Of a stretch of DNA of 5,332 nucleotides, positions 1-5,102 are shown piece by piece. The notes beneath the pieces were generated by a model, which saw only the letters and a program-made list of their open reading frames with translations, made no database searches and was not told the origin of the DNA. This stretch comes from Alphaproteobacteria bacterium. Lineage in GTDB: Bacteria > Pseudomonadota > Alphaproteobacteria > Micropepsales > Micropepsaceae. Location of the stretch: NCBI GenBank assembly GCA_947455695.1, contig CANGRN010000138.1:1-5332 (forward strand). Direction: 5' to 3'. A program made the translations under genes and the position numbers. The first letter of the stretch is position 1; each line of letters begins with the position of its first letter.

Positions 1-476
1 AGGTGCTTGCCGCTGAGGGTGAAAACGTGAATGGCGTCGTCGCCCTTGGGTGCCACCAGCACCAGCGTCCCGGCGCGGTTGATGGTGACGCCGCCGGGGG
101 TGGGGCCGGCATGCACCGTCTGCAGGAACCTGGGATGGGCGGGATCAGCCAGGTCGATCACCGTCACCTTGTCGTCGGGCGCGGGATTTTCCGGATCGGC
201 ATCCACATATTTCTGCGCCGCGGTGATGATGGCGAACTTCTCATTCTTGCCCACTGCGATGGCATTGGGCGATCCGATCATGGCGGCCGGAATATGCACA
301 CTGCCGATGACGCGCGGCGGGTAATGGCCCATGTCCAGCACATCCACGCTGTCTTGTGTGCGCGGGGTGGGATCGCCCTTGACGATCTGCTTGCCGTCAT
401 TGGCCGACAGCATCAGCCCGGCATGGGCGGCCGCGGGAAACAGCAGCAACGCCGCCAGAGCCGTTGATCGCATCAT
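1..476 (-). CDS. Exported beta-propeller protein (YncE/lactonase-like), partial, C-terminus outside window
   Basis: The reading frame opens at ATG 476-474 and stays open to the window edge (158 full codons), so the C-terminal part is missing. Residues 1-19 form a Sec signal peptide: a short hydrophobic core ending in AAAHA, with likely cleavage before Gly20. The mature part shows blade-like strand repeats around residues 42-66 (DSVDVLDMG...RVIGSVHIP), 70-120 (NAIAVGKNEKFAIIT...KVTVIDLADPAHPRFLQT) and 124-158 (GPTPGGVTINRAGTLVLVAPKGDDAIHVF). The 'P-x-G-V-x-I-N-x-x-G-T' strand and the 'D-A-I-x-V-F' strand are typical of YncE/lactonase-type propellers. The start overlaps the stop of the upstream gene as ATGA (positions 476-473), and no strong ribosome binding site is visible, which points to translational coupling. 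A second in-frame ATG (473-471) follows directly and could be used instead. An enzymatic role cannot be assigned; a periplasmic binding, scaffold or lactonase-like function is possible. Confidence 0.8.
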   Translation of the reverse strand, partial: MMRSTALAALLLFPAAAHAGLMLSANDGKQIVKGDPTPRTQDSVDVLDMGHYPPRVIGSVHIPAAMIGSPNAIAVGKNEKFAIITAAQKYVDADPENPAPDDKVTVIDLADPAHPRFLQTVHAGPTPGGVTINRAGTLVLVAPKGDDAIHVFTLSGKH

Positions 477-991
477 TGGTCCGGACATCCGCTGCCATAT
501 TCGTTGAACGCCATGATCGAGGCGTTCATCCGGTCCCTGGCCTTCTTCTTGTTGTTCTCGGACACCAGGATGCGGTGATTTTCAATGGTCACCAGGGCCA
601 ATGCGACCGGCTTGTCCGCATCAGCCCTGGATTGGCGGGCGGTAACAAAATCGCGGATGCAGCGCTGATAGGCATCGGAAGCCGCGGCATAGCGCTTGGT
701 GGCCGCCATGCCGGCCACGATCTGCTCGCGGCTGGCGGTCAGGCCGTTCACCGGAGCCGGCATCTGCGGCGCCGTGCAGTTGTCGCGGGCAAAGCTTTGC
801 CCCACCCAGGCCGGGTCGGGGCGGCTGTCCACCACCTCGCCCGACTTGCAGATGGCGGCAAAGGATTTGCCCGTGGCCGGCGGCGAAGACAGCTTCGCCA
901 CCGGCTGCGGGGTGGCTTTGGCCACCAGCAGCACGCCGGGTGCGGCAAGCGCCACAACAAGCCCGGCGCCGATGGCAATGCGCTTCAACAT
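473..991 (-). CDS. Exported four-cysteine protein of unknown function, 172 aa
   Basis: I cannot assign a function. Residues 1-26 are a basic start (MLKR) followed by a hydrophobic stretch, fitting a signal peptide or N-terminal membrane anchor. There is no lipobox Cys. The mature part has exactly four cysteines (48, 72, 111, 169), enough for two disulfides in the periplasm. A 'NCTAPQMPAPVNGLTAS' segment (71-87) leads into a predicted helical region (88-165). The pattern P-x-P-V-x-G-x-x-A-S, then M-x(8)-Y-x(6)-Y-x-x-C, resembles small uncharacterised secreted proteins I recall from other proteobacteria. A basic, Asn-rich stretch (ENNKKKARDRMNA, 145-157) follows. The start lies 9 nt after the NHL gene stop, and AGGG at 1002-999, partly made from that TAG stop, sits 7 nt before ATG 991. 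The C-terminus overlaps the next gene by 4 nt. A role as partner of the flanking propellers is inferred from context only. Confidence 0.85.
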   Translation of the reverse strand: MLKRIAIGAGLVVALAAPGVLLVAKATPQPVAKLSSPPATGKSFAAICKSGEVVDSRPDPAWVGQSFARDNCTAPQMPAPVNGLTASREQIVAGMAATKRYAAASDAYQRCIRDFVTARQSRADADKPVALALVTIENHRILVSENNKKKARDRMNASIMAFNEYGSGCPDQ

Positions 992-1000
992 CGACCTGCC

Positions 1001-2308
1001 CTACTGCGTGGTGACGGGACCTCCGGCATTGATCACGCTGCCGTTGACGACCTTCTGCTTGATCAGCGAGCTCAGCGGCACCATGCCCTTGTAGACGAAT
1101 TTCTGCACCCGCTGACCGCGATAGGTTTCGGTGGTGTAGATGTTGCCCTTGGAGTCGGTGACGATCGAGTGCACCGCGTAGAACTGGCCCGGACCGCGGC
1201 CGCCGCCGCCGAACGAGTATAGTTCCTTCATCGTCTGGCGATCCAGCACATGGATCTTCTCGTTGGCGCCATCGGAGATGTACATGAACTTCTGCGCCGG
1301 ATCGCGGCTGAAGGCGATTTCCCACATGGAGCCGTCACCCTTGGTGTTCACCTCCATGGCGAACTGCTTCAGATAGGTACCGTCAGTCTTAAAGACCTGG
1401 ATGCGGTTGTTGGTGCGGTCGCAGGCATAGATCAGCCCGTCATTGGACGGCTGGGCGCAATGCATCGGATTGCCGAACTGCGGCGAGTTCACGTCGTAAT
1501 GCGGGATGGGCGTGTCGTCCGGCTTGTGGCCATAAGCGCCCCACATGCGCTTGAACTTCAGCGTGGTGGCGTCCCACACCGACACGCGCTTGTTGCCGTA
1601 ACCATCGGCCAGGAAGATTTCATTGTCCTTGAAACGGATCTGGGCGACGCCGCGCACATTCTCGGTATCCAGGCTGCCCTTGCTGCCATTGGCCTTGCCG
1701 ATCTGGCCCAGATACTTGCCGTCGGGCGTGAACCGCAGGATGAAGCTGTCATGGTACTGGCCGACACCGCCACCAGCATACAAGGGCGGCACCACATTCG
1801 GGGGCGCAGAGAACTGAGCGGCGCTGCCCGGCGCCGCCATCGGCTGGTAGGCGCCATTGCCGCCCAGCCAGATATTGCCGTCCGGCGCGACCGTGATGCC
1901 GTGGTTGGAGCTGGGCCAGTCATGGCCGTTGCCCCGCACCTCGTCGCGGCCCCAATGCTTGATCAGATTGCCGGCGGGATCGAAGGCCAGAACATCGGGC
2001 GCCGCGGTGCAGCAATCGGCCTCGCCGCGTGTGGCATAGGATTCCTTTTGCTCCAGCGTCTGGGGACGATGCACGATCCAGACATTGTCCTTGGCATCCA
2101 TGGACAGGCCGATGACCATGGCCAGGCGCCAATTGTTGGGCAGCGGCTTGGGCCAGAAGGGATCGGCTTCGAACTTGGGCACCATGACGTCGCCGCCGCC
2201 CTGGGCATGGGCGCCCTGGAAGGTGGACGGACCGGCGCCAAGACCGGCAACTAGCACGGCCACGCCGGCGGCCAGAATAAATTTCCTGGAAAAACCAATA
2301 TTAGTCAT
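1001..2308 (-). CDS. Exported NHL-repeat six-bladed beta-propeller protein
   Basis: This 435-residue protein is the first gene of the minus-strand operon. The start at ATG 2308 is chosen because GGGAG (2320-2316) lies 7 nt upstream and a signal peptide follows immediately; the longer open frame up to 2665 runs antisense into the methyltransferase gene and is not credible. Residues 1-35 form a Sec signal peptide ending AHA, before Gln36. The rest is made of NHL-type blades: about 70-82 (DAKDNVWIVHRP), 105-150 (VLAFDPAGNLIKHWG, then HGITVAPDGNIWLGG), 188-204 (SFILRFTPDGKYLGQIG), 229-256 (NEIFLADGYGNKRVSVWD), 291-315 (LIYACDRTNNRIQVF), 341-366 (FMYISDGANEKIHVLD) and 388-407 (GNIYTTETYRGQRVQKF). 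Cysteines are few: an adjacent pair C99-C100, plus C284 and C296. Proteins of this type are often annotated as NHL-repeat or peptidyl-amidoglycolate-lyase-like, but I see no firm basis for lyase activity. Ligand and function are unknown. Confidence 0.94.
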   Translation of the reverse strand: MTNIGFSRKFILAAGVAVLVAGLGAGPSTFQGAHAQGGGDVMVPKFEADPFWPKPLPNNWRLAMVIGLSMDAKDNVWIVHRPQTLEQKESYATRGEADCCTAAPDVLAFDPAGNLIKHWGRDEVRGNGHDWPSSNHGITVAPDGNIWLGGNGAYQPMAAPGSAAQFSAPPNVVPPLYAGGGVGQYHDSFILRFTPDGKYLGQIGKANGSKGSLDTENVRGVAQIRFKDNEIFLADGYGNKRVSVWDATTLKFKRMWGAYGHKPDDTPIPHYDVNSPQFGNPMHCAQPSNDGLIYACDRTNNRIQVFKTDGTYLKQFAMEVNTKGDGSMWEIAFSRDPAQKFMYISDGANEKIHVLDRQTMKELYSFGGGGRGPGQFYAVHSIVTDSKGNIYTTETYRGQRVQKFVYKGMVPLSSLIKQKVVNGSVINAGGPVTTQ

Positions 2309-2315
2309 ACTATTT

Positions 2316-2352
2316 CTCCCGCATGGGAGCGTGTGTGTTTCAAGCCGCTCCC
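2316..2352 (-). promoter_or_regulatory. Candidate translational switch: two mutually exclusive hairpins over the NHL gene ribosome binding site
   Basis: Read on the minus strand, GGGAGCG (2352-2346) can pair perfectly with CGCTCCC (2331-2325), giving a 7-bp stem with a 14-nt loop. The 3' part of that second arm, CTCCC (2329-2325), can instead pair with GGGAG (2320-2316), giving a 5-bp stem with the 4-nt loop ATGC. GGGAG is the Shine-Dalgarno sequence of the NHL gene, 7 nt before its ATG. One fold therefore hides the ribosome binding site and the other frees it. The pairing is seen directly in the sequence. Regulation is inference, and it requires transcription to start upstream of 2352. No known riboswitch class is recognised. 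The element could instead be a DNA operator. Confidence 0.4.
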
Positions 2353-2365
2353 TTATGAATCGAGC

Positions 2366-2392
2366 GTTGCATGGGTATTTTTCTGGTGCAAC
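2366..2392. repeat. Spaced inverted repeat GTTGCA-N15-TGCAAC, possible operator
   Basis: The two 6-bp arms (2366-2371 and 2387-2392) are exact reverse complements, with centres 21 bp apart, about two helical turns. That spacing suits a dimeric regulator binding one DNA face. The spacer is T-rich (GGGTATTTTTCTGG). It overlaps the only promoter-like hexamers in this gap. Arms this short can arise by chance, so functional assignment is tentative. Confidence 0.3.
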
Positions 2393-2480
2393 CCGGCGGC
2401 TGGTCGGGCGGGGCCTTGCTCTTTCAGACTGATCCGCATTCGCTCTGGCCTCGTAAGCTGCTGCGACAAAGGATTTTTCC

Positions 2481-3503
2481 ATGAGCTTCGCCACTGCCGC
2501 CGCCAGTCTTGCCGAACGCGCGCCCTTGCCCGATTTCGTCATCCGCGCCGGGATGCGCCGGGTGATCGCCGCCAACGACGCCTCCATCACCCCGCCCGGC
2601 ACCGACGCCGCCTTTGCCCGCGCCATGTCCGGCCACGCCATTGCCGAGCATGCCGACGCCGCCAACCGTCAGCATTACGAATTGCCGCCGGAATTCTTCA
2701 CCCTGTTCCTGGGACCGCACCGCAAATATTCCAGCTGCCTGTATCCCACGGGTCACGAGACATTGGGCGAAGCCGAAGCCATCGCCCTGGCGCAGACCGT
2801 AGCGCATGCCGGGCTGTCCAATGGCCAGGACATTCTGGAGCTGGGCTGCGGCTGGGGGTCACTGTCGCTGTACATGGCCGAGAAGTTTCCCGGCGCCCGC
2901 ATCACGTCCGTTTCCAACTCCGCGCCGCAGCGCGGCTATATCGAGGGTCAGGCGCGCAGCCGCGGGCTGAGCAACCTCACCGTCATCACCGCCGACATGA
3001 ACGACTTCAACACCGACAAGGCGTTCGACCGGGTGGTGTCGGTGGAGATGTTCGAGCATATGGCCAACTGGCAGGCGCTGTTGTCGCGGGTGCGGACATG
3101 GCTGAAGCCGGATGGGCGCCTGTTCATCCATATCTTCACCCATCGCCACCGCCCGGCGCGCTATGACTGGCGCGATCCGGAAGACTGGATGGGCCAGCAT
3201 TTCTTCACCGGCGGCATCATGCCGACGGTTGGCCTGATCCGGCAATTTCCCGACCTGTTCACGGTGGAAGAGGAATGGCGCTGGAGCGGCAGCCACTACA
3301 AGCGCACCGCGCTGCAATGGCTGGAGCTGTTCGATGCCAATCGCAGCCAAATCGACCCCATCCTGAAAAGTGTTTATGGCGCCGAAGCGGGCGTGTGGCG
3401 GCGGCGCTGGCGCATGTTCTTCCTGGCCACCGCGGAGAGCTTCGGCTTCAAGGATGGCGACGCCTGGGGCGTCAACCACTACCTGTTGAAGCCTTCGATC
3501 TGA
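2481..3503 (+). CDS. SAM-dependent methyltransferase, cyclopropane-fatty-acid-synthase superfamily, coclaurine N-methyltransferase-like
   Basis: This 340-residue, predicted cytoplasmic protein transfers a methyl(ene) group from S-adenosylmethionine. The ATG at 2481 follows AAAGGA (2468-2473) at 7 nt. Residues 1-60 are a helical N-terminal region. HYELPPEFFTLFLGPHRKYSS (65-85) is the entry motif of this superfamily. The SAM-binding motif I is LELGCGWGS (119-127). ITSVSNSAPQ (141-150), ADMNDF (171-176) and VSVEMFEHM (186-194) complete the Rossmann core. H217 (LFIHIF) and Y273 (SHYKRT) match the His and Tyr that bind bicarbonate in cyclopropane synthases, and E192 matches the conserved Glu. However, the catalytic Cys position of the Y-S/T-C motif is Ser85, with Cys at the next residue. 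The EMFEHM and GSHYKRT motifs and the short length, lacking the N-terminal domain of E. coli Cfa (about 382 aa), resemble plant coclaurine N-methyltransferases as I recall them. The substrate is unknown: lipid or amine. The gene stands alone, convergent with the FKBP gene 9 nt downstream. Confidence 0.94.
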   Translation: MSFATAAASLAERAPLPDFVIRAGMRRVIAANDASITPPGTDAAFARAMSGHAIAEHADAANRQHYELPPEFFTLFLGPHRKYSSCLYPTGHETLGEAEAIALAQTVAHAGLSNGQDILELGCGWGSLSLYMAEKFPGARITSVSNSAPQRGYIEGQARSRGLSNLTVITADMNDFNTDKAFDRVVSVEMFEHMANWQALLSRVRTWLKPDGRLFIHIFTHRHRPARYDWRDPEDWMGQHFFTGGIMPTVGLIRQFPDLFTVEEEWRWSGSHYKRTALQWLELFDANRSQIDPILKSVYGAEAGVWRRRWRMFFLATAESFGFKDGDAWGVNHYLLKPSI

Positions 3504-3512
3504 TATCGGGTC

Positions 3513-4061
3513 CTAGTTCTTCAGCGTAAAGGATGCGCCGTTTTCGCGGCCATTGCCCCAGAGCGAAAACGGACTTTCGGAGAGCTGTTGTCCCGGCTGC
3601 GGCGGCGCGGTGGAAATCAGCGTCACGTCCATCACAAGCACCTGATTTGGACCGACCGAGCCATTGACGGCGCCCTTGGGCCCGAAGGCCAGGTTGGGCG
3701 GGATCACCAGCTGCCAGCGATCGCCTTCATGCATCAGGGGCAATGCCTCGGCCAGGCCGGCGAGGGAAATCGTGCTGACCTGCACGGACGCAGGCAGCAC
3801 AGGCGTGGTGCTGTCCACCAGCGCGCCATTGATCTGGCGAATGACATAGGCGATGCGCGCCACGTCATTGCCGCCCGGCCGCTTGCCGGTGCCGGGACGC
3901 ACCACCCGATATTGCAGGCCGCTGGGACGGGTGATGGTCCCGGGCTTTTTGGCATTGGCGGTCAGGAAGGCGGCATTGGCCGCCGGGCTCAGCGCATCGT
4001 CGGCGGCAAAGGCCGGTGCAGCCATCAGCAGCAGCAGAAAAACGGCAAATAACCGGGTCAT
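3513..4061 (-). CDS. Exported FKBP-type peptidyl-prolyl cis-trans isomerase with degenerate pocket
   Basis: This is an FKBP-fold protein expected to aid protein folding in the periplasm. From ATG 4061 it has 182 residues. Residues 1-19 are a compact Sec signal peptide (MTRLFAVFLLLLMAAPAFA), cleaved before Ala20. NAKKPGTITRPSGLQYRVVRPGTG (36-59) is the Mip/FkpA-type linker and first strand, but the long dimerising helix of Mip is absent. The FKBP domain spans about 41-150. Compared with human FKBP12, Y26 and D37 are kept (Y72, D83), but pocket aromatics change: F36 to V82, W59 to L103, Y82 to F126, F99 to M144. Isomerase activity may be weak and the role more chaperone-like. A 30-residue Gln/Ser/Gly/Asn-rich tail (152-182) follows. 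The frame extends to a TTG at 4097, preceded by AAAAGG (4112-4107) at 9 nt. I prefer ATG 4061 because the signal peptide then has a normal n-region, but no Shine-Dalgarno precedes it, so the TTG start remains possible. Confidence 0.92.
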   Translation of the reverse strand: MTRLFAVFLLLLMAAPAFAADDALSPAANAAFLTANAKKPGTITRPSGLQYRVVRPGTGKRPGGNDVARIAYVIRQINGALVDSTTPVLPASVQVSTISLAGLAEALPLMHEGDRWQLVIPPNLAFGPKGAVNGSVGPNQVLVMDVTLISTAPPQPGQQLSESPFSLWGNGRENGASFTLKN

Positions 4062-4083
4062 GACGGCATGGATGCTTTTTTGC

Positions 4084-4107
4084 ACCGGCCCGGTCAAGGC
4101 TTTGACC
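4084..4107. repeat. Two overlapping palindromes between divergent FKBP and nucleoside hydrolase genes
   Basis: ACCGG (4084-4088) and CCGGT (4090-4094) form an 11-nt palindrome around one central C. GGTCAA (4092-4097) and TTGACC (4102-4107) form a second, with a 4-nt centre, sharing GGT with the first. The second palindrome places TTGACC, a 5/6 match to a -35 box, on both strands, facing away from each other. This would suit paired divergent promoters or a dimeric regulator site. Function is inferred. Confidence 0.35.
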
Positions 4108-4131
4108 TTTTCGCTCCAAACCCGGCATCAT
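4102..4131 (+). promoter_or_regulatory. Candidate promoter for the nucleoside hydrolase-TPR operon
   Basis: TTGACC (4102-4107) is a 5/6 match to the sigma-70 -35 box. CATCAT (4126-4131), 18 nt downstream, matches TATAAT at four of six positions. Transcription would start near 4138, giving a leader of about 17 nt that includes the AGGGG ribosome binding site. The -10 hexamer lies inside the 4121-4137 palindrome, a location suited to repression. Alphaproteobacterial promoters are poorly predicted by eye, so confidence is low. Confidence 0.3.
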
Positions 4132-4137
4132 GCCGGG
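4121..4137. repeat. 17-nt near-perfect palindrome CCCGGCA-TCA-TGCCGGG upstream of nucleoside hydrolase
   Basis: The 7-bp arms (4121-4127, 4131-4137) are exact reverse complements around TCA, and one further A/T pair inside the centre also matches. In RNA this would be a strong GC-rich stem with a 3-nt loop, ending 6 nt before the AGGGG ribosome binding site of the hydrolase gene. In DNA it could be an operator. There is no following U-tract on the plus strand, so a terminator reading is unlikely. Confidence 0.4.
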
Positions 4138-4154
4138 AACCACAGGGGTGAAAC

Positions 4155-5102
4155 ATGCGCAGGATCTTGGGCGTCATTGCGGCCATTCTTTTGATTGCCG
4201 GTCCGGCACAGGCCCAGCAGCGCGAGAAAATCATCATCGACAGCGATATCGGCGATGATATCGACGACGCCTTTGCCGTGGGGCTGGCCCTGTCCAGCCC
4301 GGAATTTGAAATCCTGGGCGTCTCGGCCAGTTTCGGAGACACTGTCGCGCGCGCCCGCATGTTCGATCGCATGCTGGGCGAACTGGGCCGCAGCGACATT
4401 CCCGTGGCGATGGGCGCGCCCGCCGCCGTCAACCTGAACGCCTTCACCCAGCGCCGCTATGCCGAAGGCGGCACCGTGACGGCCCGGCCCCATCCCAACG
4501 CGGTGGATTTCGTGCTGGGCCAGGCGCGCAAATATCCCGGCCAGGTGACCCTGGTGGCCATCGGCCCGCTGCCCAATGTCGGGGCGATGATCGACAAGGA
4601 CCCCGCAGCCTTCAAACTGCTCAAGCAGGTGGTGATCATGGGCGGCTCGATCCGCACCATGAACGATCCCTATGGCGTGGCCGCGCCTGTCGCGCCGCAT
4701 CCGGAATGGAACATCAAGAACGACATCGCCGGAGCCAAGAAACTGTTTGCTTCCGGCGTGACGCTAAAAGTGATGCCGCTGGATTCCACCGCCAACCTGA
4801 AATTCCATGACGTGGCGCGCACCGCCCTGTTCCAGCATGGCAGCATGCTGACCAACATCCTGGCGGGCCTCTATTATGAATGGAGCGCCGCCACCCGGGC
4901 GCCCACGCCGATTCTCTACGATCCCATGACCCTGGCAGCGCTTCTGCAACCCTCGCTCTGCCCCCTGACCCCGCTGCACATTACGGTGGACGATGCCGGC
5001 AACACCAAAGAGACGCCGGGCGCGCCCAATGCCGAGGTCTGCTTGCATTCGGATGCCCAGGCTTTCGCACAATTCTATGTCCGGCGCGTGACGGGTCACT
5101 GA
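4155..5102 (+). CDS. Exported nucleoside hydrolase (inosine-uridine preferring family)
   Basis: Members of this family hydrolyse the N-glycosidic bond of ribonucleosides to free base and ribose, using a bound calcium ion. The 315-residue length is normal for the family. ATG 4155 follows AGGGG (4144-4148) at 6 nt. Residues 1-20 (MRRILGVIAAILLIAGPAQA) are a Sec signal peptide, so the enzyme acts outside the cytoplasm, unlike the classical salvage enzymes. The Ca-binding N-terminal motif is IIIDSDIGDDIDDAFA (26-41). VTLVAIGPLPNV (131-142) and VVIMGGS (159-165) are the next conserved strands. PEWNIKND (183-190) carries the Glu and Asn that contact ribose. D256 in LYDPMTLAAL supplies the late Ca ligand. 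The residue before it is Tyr255, where purine/pyrimidine-nonspecific enzymes have the acid His (HDP), so leaving-group activation or specificity may differ. The exact substrate is unknown. Its TGA stop shares one base with the ATG of the TPR gene, indicating an operon. Likely role: periplasmic nucleoside scavenging. Confidence 0.94.
   Translation: MRRILGVIAAILLIAGPAQAQQREKIIIDSDIGDDIDDAFAVGLALSSPEFEILGVSASFGDTVARARMFDRMLGELGRSDIPVAMGAPAAVNLNAFTQRRYAEGGTVTARPHPNAVDFVLGQARKYPGQVTLVAIGPLPNVGAMIDKDPAAFKLLKQVVIMGGSIRTMNDPYGVAAPVAPHPEWNIKNDIAGAKKLFASGVTLKVMPLDSTANLKFHDVARTALFQHGSMLTNILAGLYYEWSAATRAPTPILYDPMTLAALLQPSLCPLTPLHITVDDAGNTKETPGAPNAEVCLHSDAQAFAQFYVRRVTGH

Larger units (their letters stand above)
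2309..2480. promoter_or_regulatory. Divergent intergenic control region between the NHL operon and the methyltransferase gene
   Basis: These 172 nt separate two divergently transcribed genes and must hold, or sit next to, both promoters. They contain the hairpin pair next to the NHL gene and a perfect 6-bp inverted repeat, GTTGCA (2366-2371) and TGCAAC (2387-2392), spaced by 15 nt. For the plus strand the best promoter-like pair I find is TTATGA (2353-2358), 17 nt, TATTTT (2376-2381), which is a weak match. On the minus strand TTGCAC (2391-2386) resembles a -35 box but lacks a good -10 partner. I therefore do not call exact promoters. The rest, about 2395-2465, shows nothing recognisable. Confidence 0.45.

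Noticed and set aside
464..2254. Long open frames on the plus strand (about 464-1222 and 1250-2254) opposite the propeller operon
   Set aside because: They are antisense to three well-supported genes, give His/Arg/Gly-rich low-order translations with no recognisable domain, and have no ribosome binding sites. GC-rich third positions commonly create such frames.
2309..2665. N-terminal extension of the NHL gene up to 2665
   Set aside because: The extra 119 residues run antisense through the methyltransferase start, lack homology I can recognise, and would place the clear signal peptide in the middle of the protein. ATG 2308 has a good ribosome binding site.
2333..3166. Plus-strand frame overlapping the methyltransferase in a different phase
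   Set aside because: Arg/His/Pro-rich translation typical of a shifted frame; the methyltransferase frame carries all motifs.
2481..3503. Calling the methyltransferase cfa
   Set aside because: It lacks the N-terminal domain of Cfa and has Ser at the catalytic Cys position, so the symbol would imply a reaction that the sequence does not support.
4121..4137. Intrinsic terminator reading of the CCCGGCA-TCA-TGCCGGG stem
   Set aside because: No T-run follows on the plus strand, and on the minus strand the stem lies upstream of the FKBP start, not after a gene, so a control element is a better reading.
4128..4700. Minus-strand frame opposite the nucleoside hydrolase
   Set aside because: It is antisense to conserved catalytic motifs and has no domain signature; judged a shadow of the real gene.
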